Shown here piece after piece: positions 46,872-61,284 of a DNA stretch of 64,000 bases. Numbering within the stretch: position 1 is the stretch's first letter; every line of letters begins with the position of its first letter. Source of the DNA: Rhopalosiphum padi (taxonomy: Eukaryota; Arthropoda; Insecta; Hemiptera; Aphididae); NCBI RefSeq assembly GCF_020882245.1, contig NC_083597.1:22112652-22176651 (forward strand), given 5' to 3'. Below the pieces are notes generated by a model, which was given only the letters and a program-made list of their open reading frames with translations, had not been told where the DNA came from and did not search any database. Both the position numbers and the translations under genes were made by a program.

Positions 46872-49800
46872 TTGAAATCTTTTGATTAAACTGAGTAGGC
46901 CAAGTTCACTAACGTGTAAATAATTAAGTCTTTATTATTATCCCTCATTATTCTTTATCTTTAAATGGGTTGTTATTTGAGTGAATAAATTTATTTTGTT
47001 GAAAATCACCAATAATTTTACTAATTCTACTAACTCAATAAAGATAGAGAAAAGCCATCTTTATAATTTTGTTATAAAGGTTTTTAAATGATACTAAGTT
47101 TTTTAAGTATTGAAAAATACAAGCATAACAATTATTTTACTGAAAATAAACCCATGAAAAATATATCTATTTTTAGTATAATCCTAAGGACGAGTATTTT
47201 TAAAACTAATCTATTTTTTAGATCTTTAGTTTTAGATTTATTTTTTGTCCTTTTTTCAAGATTTCTGTAGTACACGTGCACGTGAAAAATCGACCAAATT
47301 ACGACCGAACTATGTGTATTATGTGTAAGTTTAAAGTCTTTTTATATAAATAGCTTCATATTCTTCGTATACAAACTATAGATTCGTCTATGTGTATACT
47401 TCGTGTATAATATAGGCTCTTACCGGAGCAAAATATTAACAAAATCACTAGTATTTAAATTGTAGGTATAGTAGTATACTTATTTTATACATTAATGTAT
47501 AATAATATTATTGTTTACCAAATAACAATAAACGGTATACACGGTTTTGTTAAATTACTGTTTTAACTTATTGTAACGGTTACCGACAAATACAGTTCCG
47601 ACTCAACGCGTCCTATTCGAAAATATATGATGCTAGAGAATATTATTATAATATCGTCACACTGCACCTGCGTTCTCTAAGTAAAACTGACTAAACCGTG
47701 CTATCCTAGATTATTTCAGTACGTTTTACTATATTATTTTTAAGTGGACCTTAAGATGAAGCATAAAATAAATTTACGTTCTCAGATTATAGTTCCATGT
47801 AATATTTTGTACGTTAAAGAAGATAAGAAAGTATATCTATATTATAAAATGGATTGTGAGTGTCGTTGATAGGTAACTTTTCTCCTCATAGTTTGTTTGT
47901 CCACTTATTTATGTGATATATTTTTTAAATATTTAATAGAGCTTACCAGTATTACTTATAAATAACTATTGAGTTCTTATATTGTTTATATAAAAAAAAA
48001 AAAAATGTATCTACATAATATTATATCATCGGAATAAAATGTAAATGTGATGAGATTCTCAACTAGATGGAGATTAAGTATGTTATATGTTGCGTGTAAT
48101 CGTTCTATGTTACAATTTGTATCAAACTAGTATAATATAATATAAGGACAAATTATTTGGCAAACTGTTTTCATAATATTTTAATAATTTAACAAGAAAT
48201 TTCTACCTACACCACGCAAAGCAAATATTATAATGTTTTTGGTGTAGCCAAACAGGCGGTATACTTCAATATAAACATATAATAACCGGTTTCTAAGTGT
48301 TCTATATATTTTACTATGTAACGAGTAACGACATTAGTAAGTTTTGTCATATTAACTAATAATATTTTTTCGGTAACCTTTGATATTTTAGAACGAGTAT
48401 ATAGTTTATAATACACGTACTAATTTTACAACAGAGCAGTAGATATTGTAATTTGTAACTGTATAGACAGTAAAGTAAATAATATACTTATCTTATTAAC
48501 GTCATTAATTATACCATGAGTCCACTATAAAATTTAAATATAAGATATATTATATTATAATTCAATAACCATTGAGATATTATTGAAATCTATAAAGATG
48601 TTTTTACAGAATAAAACTTGAATTATTTATTTTGTTTTGCAAAGAGTATTATATAAAATAGATAATATACATATATATATATATATATTAGCTATTCGTA
48701 AGATTTTTGTGTAATTTACAAAATATATTAAAACAATTTTGACAAAATACAAGAATATTCAAATAATCAATTTGTTTACAAAATTAGGTTAATCGATTTA
48801 AATTCGTTTTTAAGTAAATATATTAGTATGCAATATAATATAATAAGTATATACAATTTAGGAATTCTGGTTTATTAGGCTATAACAATAAAATATAAAT
48901 ATACACCAATTTTTTTTTTATAGAAGTATAGATTTGTATATAATAAAATAAGTATATAAAATTACTGGTTGGGTTGGGTTTGGTTAAGTTACGCTATAGG
49001 CTAGTCTAGATATATTACTGGTTTTCTTAACCACACAATGAAATACCATACAAATATAACTAATTAATCAATTAATTAGAGAATAATAATAATTTACATT
49101 ATGCGAGTGACCATATTATAATCATTACATTACCTGGTATAATATAACTTATATTACTACATATAATTAATGTAATCGGTTGTATAGTAAATTAATAATA
49201 GTATTGTATGTATTGCTGTACGCCTATACTCATATAATTTGATGATTTTGATGACGATAATATTAATGTCCGTTTGTGAACGTAAGAACGGATATTTTTT
49301 CTGTATCAAAAATATCGATAATAGTGGAAATCGGAGCATTTTTAGTGATACGTAGTCAATACTCAAGAACTGTCACTAGTACGACCCACGATGCATAAAC
49401 ACTCTTTCACACACACATACGCGAATTATATACAATGTAATATAATATATACAGAAAAGTGTATTAATGTATACGGCGAGAGCGAGACGACGACGATAAT
49501 AATTAGAAGAAACGTATAATATAATGAGATAAAAAAAATAATGTATACAACGAGCGTGGCTACTTAACGTGTACGGATGTTTGGGATTCCAGAGACATCG
49601 CTCTGTGAGCACGTGCCAGACCAAGAACCGAGTAGAAGTAATAGAAGTAGAAGACCGACTGCTGCTATACGACACAACGTCTGTCCGGTCCGTCGCGAAT
49701 CTCTGTCGGCGCCCAGCTTTGTCACGTCCAGACCCACTTTATTATAATATTATCGTCTGTATTATACGCACTTTACACGGAGCTATAAAAGCTAGGTTTT

Positions 49801-49890
49801 CGAAAAATATTAATTCACAGCAGTAGTTTTAGGTTTTCTGGATTATTATACTTTTAGAACATTTAAATTTTCTTTCTCTTTTTCGAAATT

Positions 49891-50136
49891 TTATAAAAAA
49901 AAAAAAAAAAAACAGTTAAACGAATTAATTGTGAAAAAATATAAAGCTCGGTGAATTACAATTTTTAACTTATATCTATCAAAACCCTTCTCCGTCAAGC
50001 TATACGTTGGACTTTGTGAAACACTCGAGTCTCGTTCAAGCGTATCTCTATACGGAGTTTTACTAGAACCGGATGAAAGGGTCGTAACATTTGCAATATA
50101 CAAAATTTCAGGTATCTCTAAGAAAGCTTCGAGCAT
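49891..50136 (-). CDS. Weak open frame, 81 codons, unknown
   Basis: ATG-initiated minus-strand frame. Its first 55 codons have ordinary protein composition, rich in Ser, Thr and Glu (for example TTLSSGSSKTPYRDTLERD), but the end runs into a T-tract giving poly-Phe. It has no family match and no convincing donor. It lies about 3 kb upstream of the vein start on the same strand. Chance is likely. Confidence 0.15.
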   Translation of the reverse strand: MLEAFLEIPEILYIANVTTLSSGSSKTPYRDTLERDSSVSQSPTYSLTEKGFDRYKLKIVIHRALYFFTINSFNCFFFFFL

Positions 50137-51217
50137 ATTTATTATAAAATCATTATCGTTTTCGGTCGAGTTTAAATATTATATTTTCTTCCCACCACTC
50201 GCACAATTGTAGATTTTTTTAAAAACGCATTGGTCGAGACCTGAAGTGGCTATAATATAATAATAATATTATGCGTATCATAATCGTATACAGGTATATA
50301 GGAATATACGGGCTCACTAGATCAAACCTATAATGTCGATCGACGAGAAAATCAAATGCGACATCGAGAGCACACAATCAAGAGTGCGTTGCGCTATTCA
50401 CGCGCGCGGCCGGTACTCGCGTCTAACAAAATATTGTGCGTACGCATCGGCCCGCACACAATCTGCACAGATACGTACGCTCGCGACCCCGTAATTTATT
50501 CCGCACCAAAAAATTATACCGATTGTGTTCATTTGTTGTAGTATATTTTTTTTTCTTTCTCTCCGTTTCGCTGTACCGGCCTCGTTTTATAATTTTATAT
50601 ACGAGATTCCTCAGTGTCGTGTAGTCGTCGTCGTCGTCGTAGTTTTTTCCCTTCTGCTCATACATATTATTATACCTACGTATATACGTATACATAAATA
50701 TATATATATAAATATATGTGTAGTATTTGTGCGCCCGACATATGATTATCATCCTTCGTCGTCGTCTGTCAATCGTCTGCTGGTGCTGGTGCTGCCGGCC
50801 TCGTATACTGCCCCGCTGCAGCGGTCTTGTATATACGTATCACATTATATCATATATATATTATTCTAACGTGTATACGAACCGGCATCGACGGCATCGA
50901 GTATAAACGCCACCGCCGCCTTTTTCCACGCTTTTATACGCCTCTATTAACATTTTTCGTCGGTATATACGACCCGTACGCGCGCTCAGACACGAAAAAT
51001 ACCTTTGACGGCGGCACGTTATTGTATTATACATTATATTATATATATAATAAAATATATTATATATAATATAATATATTGTATAATATTATATCGTCGT
51101 CCCACTGCAGGCGATGGCGGCGGCGGCGGAGAGCGGAGATTATTATTATTATGTGATTTAGATTTATGCGGTCGCGTCTGCGCGCACACCGCTCGCACGC
51201 ACACACAACCCTGACCG

Positions 51218-51248
51218 CGCCGTCACCGAGATCATTTTAATGACGGCG
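51218..51248. other. GC-rich hairpin
   Basis: The inverted halves CGCCGTCA and TGACGGCG pair perfectly over 8 bp around a 15-nt loop, with two further pairs outside the stem (one G-T wobble). It is too short to be a microRNA precursor and not followed by a T-run. Confidence 0.4.
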
Positions 51249-53419
51249 TGCCCGGGCTAGACGACAGATGCCAATCAAATGTGTATACGTTCTTAAATCA
51301 TTTGCCCGAGACCGAGGGAATGCCGGACATTTTTGGTCTGAACGGCGGCCTTGGAAATGTATATATATATATATATATATACACGCCGTCGTTGATATGT
51401 CGCGTATATGTACACACTGCACATCGACGACGAACGATATTAAGTGTCCCACGCGTATATATATATGTGAATATCTGTTATATAAAATCGAGCGAAAAAA
51501 AAAATTACCGATGCCCACTTGTGATGATACCCCGACAAAACGCTGAACATTAGGATTTATGGGTGCTACCCATCATTGCCCCGAAATTATCCGAAGAACG
51601 ATTTTCAGTTTATCCCCTCGAAGCCGTTAGGCACGCCCTCGCCGGATAAACGAAAAAATGATTTAAAATTTTATGGTCCGAGTGAGATGAACTTGAGCTG
51701 AATTGTGTTCGTCTTAGCCGCATCCGTCACACCGCGATCGAACCGATGTTTTAATTTTACACAAACTTCCCGTAGCGCTGTGGATAAAATCCAAATGTTT
51801 GACGCATATAAAACTTCGATGATCGTCTACGACCGAGTTCGCGTTGTTTTACCTACGTCGACAATCGCCAACGAGCCGTAATTTATAGTGCATACTGTAT
51901 TATTGTGTATAGGTATAACGTACATTATTTTACATGGCAGACTACTTTTGCGTACCGAACGAATCGTTACGACATTATATCGTTGTACGTTTATACGCGA
52001 TATCAATAAGTGGCGAACGCTTCGCGGGGGGAGGGTTTCCGAGACACCACTATAATACTGCCCACGGCTTGGGTGGGTGGGGGGGAGACGTGTACACTTG
52101 CGAGTGAGTATTTATATATTATAATATATAATATGCGAGTGCGCGCGTTATTATATACATCGATATCAAAATATAATACTGTGTATACAATCGTTTAATT
52201 GCGTCTGCCGCCGGTGCCCGACCACCGCGTATATCTATATGCACGTAGGTCGTATATATATATACGCGTATATAGGCAATCGTAAATAACCGTTTGTACA
52301 AATGGGTTTCATATTAAAATACGTATATTATACGCAACGCAGACTTATAGCATGTATATGGTGTGTGTGTGTGTGTGTGTGTTCAGTATATGTTTATGTT
52401 GGCGGCGGCGTTGGACGGGCTATTATACATTATTATATTACATACGCGGCTGCAGCAGAAGCAGCAACGCGGGTTCACCACTGACGACGAGGATCGCACT
52501 GCACACACATCATACGCCCAACGTATATTTGTGTATAATTTAATAGTATACGTCGGGTGTGCGGTTTTCTCACGTCACATAATGTTGTGAAAGCTTAAGT
52601 CCGACAGTATAGAACACTAGAAATAATGAGCATATACATAATATATGTATATATAAAAAGCGAGATAATTATATTATTGTTGTGCTCACATCGACCAGAT
52701 CAAAATATAAAATTATTACCTATTATTATTATTATTAAGGACCTTACACGTCGAGGAGGTAGATAGAATATATTAATATTGAATTTTAACAAATTTTACT
52801 AATAGTTTACTATAAGCGGTATGTCAACATATTATTATTAATAAGGGGTATGTTGAACACGTAAAATATATTATTAATATACTTATACTATACATGATAA
52901 CAATTTGTAGGTGATTTGTCAGAAAAGAGAATGATAAATAATAATCCAATTAATATATTATACTTTTTAACTCTAGATATTGCCATATTTGTCGTTCATT
53001 AATTAGTCAATAAGTAAAATAAAATGTATAAATAATTTGTTAACTGATGTCATTTTTCACAAGGAATGGTCAATGCTTATTATTGAAGTTCTAAAAAGAT
53101 AAAACTAACATATAAGCACGTGATTTTTAGTCGGGTTTTTTTAAATAGAAAATAATGTTATTAGAAAATTAAAACTTTTTAACTTTATTTTTCCGTTTTT
53201 ATCGTTACAATAATGTAATATAATACTATTAGATATATATTACTTAATTATATCCTCCCTTCCATAAATGCACAACCTGATTGTTTTCAAAACTAATCTA
53301 CATACTACGATTAATGCACACTTACTATAATAATATTATTCATACATGGGTAATATATAAGATGTTATATTCTTACAATTAAAATATATTTACAGTTCAA
53401 ACGAATTTAGTGTGTCTAT

Positions 53420-53424
<5 letters not shown>

Positions 53425-53458
<34 letters not shown>
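53425..53458. repeat. (GT)n microsatellite
   Basis: About sixteen uninterrupted GT units. Confidence 0.95.
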
Positions 53459-53460
<2 letters not shown>

Positions 53461-55193
53461 ATCGGTCGGTGATTATAAATATAACGCAATTTTCATGTAT
53501 GTGTGTTTTACGATCGGTCCACTTAAGTAAATAGATTATATTATATATAATACGTTTATGTACGCGCGGCGACGGTAATTAGCGAGAGAGTTCCAATAAA
53601 ACAAATCGAAAAAGTAGCTACCGGTCCGAATATAGTTAGGGTTGGCCACTATGCAATATGTATATATACACATAATGTTCGATAGTATATATATATATAT
53701 ACATATTACACACTCTAATATAATACTATAATATATGATATATATAAGACGAATACGACGACGATGGATGAGATGGAAACAGGTCTGCCACCGGGGGACC
53801 ACACACGCGCCGCGGCCCGCGGGATAGGCGCTCCGACTTCGACTTGGACGACTTGTGGATGACGGCGGTAACGACTACGACCGAATTGACGATCATGTGT
53901 GTGTGTATGTGTGTACGTCCATCGCTGCCGCACCGTTATACACTGTGCGTATGTGTGTGTGTGTATATATTTACGTAAGGATAGATCGACGGCGGTGTTC
54001 GTGTGCGTTTTTTCGAAATACGGTTTCCCGCCAAAACCGGTTCGGGAACACCCAAAAAGCCACACGTACGTTCGACGGCGGGTGGACATTTTTTCCCCGC
54101 CAAAAACTTTTTTCCGACGTTTTTTTTTCTACTTAGAAAATCATTCAATCGCCATTCGGTGGCCCTAATAATAACACACGCGAATTTTACTCTACCGGGG
54201 TTTTTGTTTTTTTTTTTTATGTTTTAGATTCTGAAGATTTTTTTTCTTTATTCCCGAACGAGAATCACCTGTCTAATGAATTAGTGGACCGTCTGCTCTC
54301 TCGGAACTGAACGGGGAAAAAAAAATATCCGAATCGCATTACCGTATATTTATTAGACACGTGCTGCCGTTTGTCTGCGCATACCGCATATTATAGGTAT
54401 TACATGCACACATATTATATTATATAGGTATGATTTCTGTATCGTATATACTTAAAGGAAGTTTCCGAATATTATTTATACGCGTATTATTATACACGTA
54501 AATAATAATTGTGCGACCGAAATTGCACCGTGAACATCCGTTATTAATTTTTTTAACGACCCAAAATGATCGAGATAATCCGTCGTGATGGGTGTGCGTG
54601 CAATGCGTTGTTTTATTTTTCATTTATTTTGTTTCGTTGTTTATTTTCTTGCCACGGTATATTACGTACTGTGAACGCACGAGATTCTAGTACACATATA
54701 TATTTTGATATAGCCGATGCACATGACGTCTTCATTGAGCGTGGACATCCCATATGTCGCGATAACAATAATATTGTTATTCAACTATAAATTAGAGTTA
54801 ATATTTATTTTGTGTATAATACGTATGGGTTCATCTGCGCACTATGTCGAGATAATTATATATTCCGTCAGTGACGCACATACAAATTTCAAGGGGGTAT
54901 TTTTTGAACACCTAACATCCCGTATGAATACACGTCACTGCATTTTCTGAAACATGTATCTTAATATTTCATCACTTAGACCCCTCGGGATGTTTTTATT
55001 TTTAATTTAAAGTACATAATATAAGAATACTCGTGTGAACTACGATATGCCTACTCGAAATCATCAGTAACTGCACCGACTAGGTCCGTAGTGTTTAGTG
55101 CTTACGTTTATATTATGATAACATGTAATAGTTAAACGATGGAGTATCTAAATATACGAACAACAATATAATATATATATTCGTACAGTCGAG

Positions 55194-55240
55194 TCGCAAT
55201 AACTCGAATTTTCGAAAAAATGTTCGATATCTGTGTACGG
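55194..55240 (+). mobile_element. Solo pogo/mariner-like end
   Basis: TACAGTCGAGTCGCAATAAC followed by TCGAATTTTCGAAAAAATG resembles one terminal repeat of Tc1/mariner-superfamily elements. No inverted partner was found nearby, so this is tentative. Confidence 0.3.
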
Positions 55241-55588
55241 TGTATGGTTGTAAAAAACGTATACATAATGTCCCGGCTGTTTAATCCGAAGTTTAATATG
55301 TATTATTAGAATAAGATACATGTACATAGTGATGACTGATGAGTATATCTAGATGAGTTATATACACATATAGCCACACAATATAGGTTATGTGATATAA
55401 GCTATACTATACATATTATTAGAATATAATAGAAAATAAGTAGGTACTGTGTAAAAGCATATACGCACTTGCGTTTTTGTTTGGACAAGATAATAATTGT
55501 TTAGTCAAACAAAATGGATTATTTCGATATTTTAATAAGTATTATTAGGTAAAATATCAAATCAAAAATAATTTAAAACATAACCTCT

Positions 55589-55792
55589 TTACCAGCTGCG
55601 AATCACCCGAGGGGCCACACGTCGTATTTCCAATTTGCCTAGACTTACAAACTGTTCACGTAACGGTTCGTGTGATGTTACATGACATTCCTGGGTATAG
55701 TATTTACTAAACCAATATATTTTTTTATCCACTAGCATGATGGACTCGAAGGGAAAAATACTGACGTGTTGAATTGCGTGTTTGAATTTCAT
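55589..55792 (-). CDS. Weak open frame, 67 codons, unknown
   Basis: ATG-to-TAA minus-strand frame with balanced composition, containing VDKKIYWFSKYYTQECH and REQFVSLGKLEIRRVAPRV. It has no low-complexity stretch, unlike most frames here. No domain is recognised and no conserved splice partner was seen. It could be a small gene, a decayed transposon piece or chance. Confidence 0.2.
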   Translation of the reverse strand: MKFKHAIQHVSIFPFESIMLVDKKIYWFSKYYTQECHVTSHEPLREQFVSLGKLEIRRVAPRVIRSW

Positions 55793-58700
55793 TCGCTTTT
55801 AACGGGCTTACAAATCATTCTCTATCTATTTGCACGCGATATACGATCGGATCTCGAAAATATTGTCAAATCTACACAAAATACACCTGTTCTCGCTCGG
55901 ATAATATGTATTATATTTATAATAAATTTATCAACAAGTCGTACTTTTGTCGTACCTATATAACTCTCAATATATTATTAGCTGTTCTCGCTATGTTTCT
56001 ATATAATCGATAATTGATTATTCATAATCGATGTATTGATATCGACGATAAATATTACACATACCTAATGATGGCGTAAAAGTCAAAAACGATTATATGT
56101 TTGATAAAGATAGCTCTCACCCCTGTGTTATATACTCGTCGATGTCATTAAATATTGATGGAAAACGTAATATATTATATCACTATCAGTTATATACTAA
56201 ATCACACGGGTCCGTCGAAATAATGTTGTACGTAATACGTTGACCTCAACCTTGGTATATGCATATACGATATAGTACGGTGGCGGCTGGTCCAAAACGG
56301 TTTTGGCCTACTAGTATAATGTGTGGTCACACATTATTTTACACCCATAAAACACCTACCGTATGTATCTACCAACGCACAAACAGCCCAGTTTCTATAT
56401 TATATTATAGTTTTTCGTTGTCGTCGCAAAGGTGCAACCATGCCATATCGACGAGGGTATATTATTTTTGGCCACCACTTTTTGACACACTGCCAGTACA
56501 ACCTACGGTGGCGGTTCATCTTGACCAACAGTCTCCGTCTGTGTAAATCGACTGCACCAAGAGTTGAGCAATTGGTAGTATTAAAAAAAAAAAAAATCAC
56601 AACTGTGGTTATACATTTTTCAATTCGACAGTATACGCTGCTATTTTAAAATACATCGGTGACGTTTAGATGTACATTTTGATCATGACGTATAGTATTA
56701 TATTATAGGTACACATATTATATCGTACAGTGTATCTATAGGTACAGGACAATACGAGTAAAATAAGTACCTAATTACAATTGTATATATACTCAGTGAA
56801 CATGTTGAGGGGAAGGATATTCATAATTTATCTTGAGTAGTATTAAATTACAGACATTTAATTTCCAGACGTTTCTAATATTCAATAATTTAATATGAAA
56901 CCTAAAAAATTTTCTTTGGATATCATTATATTTAAAAAATAAAATAATTCGTTGAAGTACATCATTTTGGTAAGGAATTATATATTTTTATTACATAAAA
57001 TGTTTTTAAAATATTATTCAGTGATGTATAATTAAATATAATAAGTATTTTAGATAAAACACATCCTAAGATTTTAAAAAATCTGTAAAGGTTGGTGATT
57101 GGAGCGAACATTTATTATAGTTAAATAAGTATTATTTAGTTATACTATATTATATTAGGTATTATTTATTTATTTAATTTAATTTTCTCACCAAAAAAAT
57201 ACTAGGCTTCAATTTAAAAACTCGAAATAATGTCCAAATTATATTAATATGTATAATATATTTCATATTATTGTAGGTTAGACGTATCCTTTATACCGAT
57301 GAAAAGTACTGGATAAGCTACGCGTAGCGCCACCACCGTAATAAACAACATGCGTGTATTATACTGTAGGTAGGTATAATATTAAACGTATAGAGGTACT
57401 GTACATTCTGATTACCAGTTGTATCATATACGAAATATAATAAAAAATGATTTTACGATGTCAAAGGATCGTATTTTATACGCGTGTGAAGACCATTGAA
57501 GCACGCGTGGCGCATCACCGTATACACATGGTATTCCAACATTGTTATTAATATTATTATTTTTTTTTTTTTTTAATTACCTTCTATTTGCGCGCGCGAC
57601 CGTCAAATTCTTTTTGATGTGAAACCCTTTGACGAAAAAAAAAAACATTCTACTGCGGTTAACGACTATAGCGAGAGAGGTACAGTATAACAGTAATAAT
57701 AATAATTATTATTACATCGTGCGTGCTCGGATTTGTTCCACTGTTAATGTATAATATTATTATTATTATTAAATTTATTTATATATATTATGTATAATAA
57801 TATGCTTATGCGACGGTTTATAAGTTAGTCATCTATTTTTTTTTTAAATATATTGCGCAGAAATCAGATAATACCGTAATATATATATATTATTAATTAT
57901 ATATTACATATTATTTTATTATAAAATGTATTTAATTGCATTAAAATACTAAAATGTTATGTGGTTTAATGAATACATTCAAAATGATGAGCTGCCTATT
58001 TATAATAGTGTGAAGTATTTTTAAATGTTGTGTGGCTTCTATAAAACAAAAGTTCTTACTTTTTATCTACGTTATCATAAGATTTTTTTATAAATATACA
58101 TCGAAACTACATGTTAGTTTGACTTCCTTAAACTCAATGGTTCTATTATTACTATGTATTATCACCTATGCGTTTAAATATATACACTTACTCGTAATTT
58201 CGTTAAAAATGATTTTGTCTGTTATACATTTTAACAATTGAATTGACTATATATTAATTCAAATAAATATAGTGTGTCATATGTTACGTAAAACAAACTT
58301 TAAACACGTAGCTATACGAGCACTAATAGAAGGTCAATTTTATCGTACAAACGTATGTGTCGTACAAGCCTATCACTCGGGTGGGGGTAAAAACTATAGT
58401 GTGACTATAATACGCCTGTATTGGTTGTATTTGGTTACTATATATATCAATGCCAATAATATTGTAAATCGAGACAGTGAGTTAAGATACGCTAGACTAT
58501 ACGATAGAGGCTTATTCTTTATATACTGTTGACTTAAATGTGGAGGAATCTCAATATTACTTTTTTGTTAATTAAAATCTTCCTGAAGGTTTATACCTAT
58601 ATAAGTATACTGTAATGTTTATAAAGTTATAAACACACTGTGCGTTTGCATTAAAAAAAAAAATATGAGATTTACATTAATTTGATTTAAAAAAATGTTC

Positions 58701-60176
58701 TACGTTTACTAGAATAATCGACATTGTTTCACATATTAATATTTCATAATAAAGTATCAATACAATAGTGGCGTTTTCTAGAAAAATAAAACAGAGTGAT
58801 ATTTTTGCGTAATAATATCGCATCGGCGATCGATAGGTATACTAACGAAAGTTATTGCGCATAGTGATGATATATATATCGAGTAGAAAGCGTGTTTAAA
58901 AAAAATATATTATTTGTTCACTTCAATGTCGTCACGGTCCTTAATAGGGATAGATACACTGACTATATGCATGCAGCTGGTTAGGTAAAACAGAAAAACT
59001 CGGCTGGTTTGGTTTTTACATTATTCATATTTTCGAGACGACCGTGTATACGTGGAAAAGCTACTTATCATTGTCACACGTTACATATTATTTTCAACTT
59101 GACGACTAAAATAGAGCGGTGTTATTCAAACAGTCTCTATACAATTATTATTAAACAAATCACGCGGCGGCCGCGGCACGGCAATGCCGACGTCTGAGAA
59201 TTTTTGGATGGACAAATTCTTCATAATACATATTATAATATATGTGAGAAAGAAAGCGAGCAAAATGTGAATTGCATAATATAATAATGTATACCTACAT
59301 GCTGTAGATATTAATTATGTAGCCTTCACCGTGGTTAATGCACGGATCCTGTAGATAGGAGTCTGAATCATAGTCACAACAGTAATCCTAGCGAATAAAT
59401 TTAGCACACGGACGCGATAAATTGTGGTGGATAACAGTTTTCCTTGGCACTTGTAATAATTAAAATAATATACAACAATGATGTCCAGTGTAACTTGCGT
59501 TGCGCACGCGAGCGAGAAAAAAATTCGTGGTTGTCACCTCTAATAGTTGACCGAAACTTTCATTTTTAAACATATTATAATACACAGCGTGAGCACAGAG
59601 CGCGAATTCACTAATACATGAAAATTATTAATCAATACACGAGATATTATATCATTTTATGTGTACGGTAATAATTTCATCGGGAGCGCATGGGCGGTAC
59701 ATATATATAACTGAAAACCATAAATAATCAGCAAAGGGCAGTGAACTGTCGCGGAGAATCGTCCAAAAATAAGAAAGGGGAAAACGTCGGACTGCTCAAC
59801 AACCACACGTAGTGTTATAATGTTTTGTGCACTCGCACGGTAATAGAAAAACGGCAAATTATCGAAAATGTCTTATATAGATAATATTAAATATAATATG
59901 TATATATATGTTATAAAAATATAATCGCGTTGATGGACGGTCATCGTGTCTGCGTTACGAATCTATACATCGATGTCGGGCATTATACCTATGCGGTAAA
60001 CGTTATAATCGTCTTGTGGATTTTTCGACTGCTATGCGTACAATAGCCAATAATCATAATAATATACTATAATATAATAAGAATACAATATATATAATAT
60101 TACCGAAAGAGCGTGTTTCGTTGTCGTATTATATGATGTATTTGTACAGGCAACAGGCACGACGGTTCAGGTGTCA

Positions 60177-60815
60177 TATACAGGGTGATTCACCAAACAT
60201 GCTCATCCCTAGTTCTCTTCATTTAATAATGCATTTTTTGAAATTCTCGATTCTTGGAATTTTTAAATAAATTTAATAACAAGATTTTCATTTTCTTGAG
60301 ATTTTTTTGTAAAACTTAATGAGTGTTCTGTAGTAGTTAGACAAACTTCTGTTTTTCAAATGAGAACATTGAGAACCGTCTTTGTTTATTTTTACTATTA
60401 AGTACATATATTTTTTTTTTTAATTTTGATGAAGCTAGTTCGAAATTTAAACAAGAAGTTTTTTAAGTGATGACTTAAAAAACTTATTGCTTAAATATAC
60501 TTGGGCCATTCTTAAAAACTATAAATATCAATAAATTAATATTATTTACTATAATGTTCAAATCGACATAGCTCCAATCTATCAAACTTACTATAATCTT
60601 GTCAAAATGTTTGAAACGATTATCCACAATATAATTTATAGTAAAAATAGGAGTTCTTATTTGAAAAACAGAAGTTTTATCTCCTCAGTACATTCTTTAA
60701 ATAATATAAAAATCCCGAGATATCGAAACGATTTATTAGTATATTTAAAAATTCCAATAATCAGATTTTCAATAACTGCATTATTAAAGGTAAAACGACA
60801 CGTATACCCTGTATA
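60177..60815. mobile_element. About 640-bp foldback MITE with long diverged inverted arms
   Basis: The left end TATACAGGGTGATTCACC and the right end ACCCTGTATA are inverted. The symmetry continues inward for roughly 190 bp per arm: CTTCTGTTTTTCAAATGAGA at 60347-60366 is matched by the inverse of TCTTATTTGAAAAACAGAAG at 60655-60674, and TTGGAATTTTTAAATA at 60255-60270 by the inverse of TATTTAAAAATTCCAA. TA or TATA could be the target duplication. There is no transposase; the internal frames are AT-driven. It lies upstream of vein. Confidence 0.75.
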
Positions 60816-61233
60816 CATATATATTGTATACGTTACAAGAAGATCTGCAGGAGAAATATATACACACACACGCTACATAAGTACAAACACGTATAATATA
60901 GCTGATATACGCGCGCGCAGAGAAATAATGCGAAATATGTTTCCGAGGCGCTAATATATCTCGGGTTTCATAAATCAAAAAAAAAAAATAAAAATATAAT
61001 AATAATAATAATAAATAGTATTAAAAAAAAAAAGAAAAAAACTCCAACGATATATATATATATATAAACATATAACTGAGTGATAAAAACAAACATCGGA
61101 CACGGCAGAGGAATGCATATGTGTGTGTGTGTGAGAGTGTGCACGCGCGCTAGAAACAGAGATAGTCTGAGAGCAGGTATACGTACGTCGTTGCGGATAT
61201 ATAATAATATATATACTACAACAGTTACTACTA

Positions 61234-61284
<51 letters not shown>

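Larger units (their letters stand above)
46872..60176. other. 5' flank of vein, no supported gene
   Basis: About 13.3 kb. The left half (46.9-49.5 kb) is plain AT-rich DNA. CpG-rich patches lie at about 50340-50510, 51090-51270, 53800-53900 and 54000-54110, with GT tracts at 52362-52382 and 53425-53458 and TA tracts at 51360-51381. Vein's 5' untranslated exons and promoter should be in this direction, but I could not locate them. Two weak minus-strand frames are listed separately. Confidence 0.45.

Noticed and set aside
47404..47451. CCG|GTAAGA donor on the minus strand with a 24-nt open stretch
   Set aside because: No ATG in frame and only a marginal acceptor, so it cannot be called as an exon.
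51218..51250. Resemblance of GAGATCATTTT in the hairpin loop to the bantam microRNA seed
   Set aside because: The match is only about 11 nt and lies in the loop of an 8-10 bp stem, which is not a microRNA precursor fold.
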